Below are positions 63,878 to 64,000 of a DNA stretch of 64,000 nucleotides, piece after piece (within the stretch, counting starts at the first letter, position 1; each line of letters begins with the position of its first letter). The position numbers and the translations under genes are program-made. The DNA lies in contig NZ_NPMS01000009.1 in NCBI RefSeq assembly GCF_002266285.1, positions 80,635-144,634 on the forward strand, written 5' to 3'. This stretch comes from Virgibacillus indicus (GTDB lineage: Bacteria; Bacillota; Bacilli; Bacillales; Amphibacillaceae). The notes under the pieces are model-generated. The model saw only the letters and a program-made list of their open reading frames with translations, did no database searches and was not told where the DNA came from.

Positions 63878-64000
63878 GAGTAGGAGGGGGTGACTAACCC
63901 CCGACCTCTCACACCACCGTACGTACGGTTCCGTATACGGCGGTTTCATTTAGGTCCAACGCATGGTCTGATATCGCTTGGATAGACTCTTCAACCCTTG
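63878..64000 (-). mobile_element. Group II intron, 3' end (domains V and VI), partial
   Basis: The minus strand carries ACCGCCGTA pairing with TACGGTGGT around an inner CGGAACCG, i.e. a domain V-like stem. GAGAGG, then a GGGGG/CCCCC hairpin with bulged TTAGT (domain VI) and CTACTCGAT follow. This matches the bacterial class C introns of bacilli. The catalytic body and any reverse transcriptase lie beyond the right edge. Confidence 0.8.

Overview
The window looks like chromosome of a low-GC, endospore-forming, salt-tolerant member of the Bacillaceae (Oceanobacillus/Virgibacillus/Lentibacillus type; genus inferred, not proven). The grounds are AT-rich intergenic DNA, strong AGGAGG ribosome sites, frequent TTG/GTG starts, a Ger receptor operon, a Spo0E-like phosphatase, FosB, a CsoR copper circuit and betaine uptake genes. 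I saw no rRNA, tRNA or CRISPR array.

Layout. 0-5.2 kb: a nucleotidyltransferase cut by the left edge, many very small genes, fosB, two decayed genes, and a leader sequence present twice (about 4.63-4.73 and 5.33-5.46 kb). 5.5-9.1 kb: copper module csoR, copB (one frameshift) and a YdhK lipoprotein, with two CsoR-type operators. 9.3-15 kb: orphan betaine-binding lipoprotein, LprI-like lipoprotein, speG, secreted M14 peptidase, and a BCCT transporter with one internal stop. 15-22.7 kb: ECF sigma factor with its membrane partner, HExxH protein, DMT exporter, LysM protein, VWA lipoprotein, PspC. 22.8-29.4 kb: Fur-box siderophore ABC transporter and a sulfonate ABC operon ending in a DsbA-like protein. 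29.6-35.8 kb: two damaged Rpn-type nuclease genes, a TrpXYZ-like ABC operon, an antitoxin-like small protein and mqo. 35.9-44.2 kb: a defence island with a complete type I restriction-modification system (hsdMSR), a DUF45 metallopeptidase and three unknown genes.

44.7-51 kb is the most interesting region. It holds two acetoacetate-decarboxylase-like genes flanking a sodium:solute symporter and its tiny accessory protein, with a near-consensus sigma-54 promoter in front. The adjacent sigma-54 activator gene is split by an IS110-family element. 51.4-54.2 kb is a phage-type replication module (DnaD-like, helicase loader, DnaB, excisionase-like HTH). 54.3-55.1 kb holds two tandem type I toxin-antitoxin cassettes with short hydrophobic toxins and convergent antisense RNAs. 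55.2-64 kb has a broken cupin gene, a truncated DUF454 gene, a gerB-gerA-gerC operon, a roughly 21-bp degenerate repeat array, small stress-type proteins, an AraC/GyrI regulator, and the 3' end of a group II intron at the right edge.

Two families of dispersed palindromic (REP-like) sequences sit between genes: about ten copies built on GGTCAGTCCCCCAC and two built on ACGGGGACGGTTCTC. Several otherwise intact genes (copB, BCCT, cupin, IS110 transposase) carry one lesion each. This suggests either ongoing decay or base-calling errors, so those breaks should be confirmed against reads.
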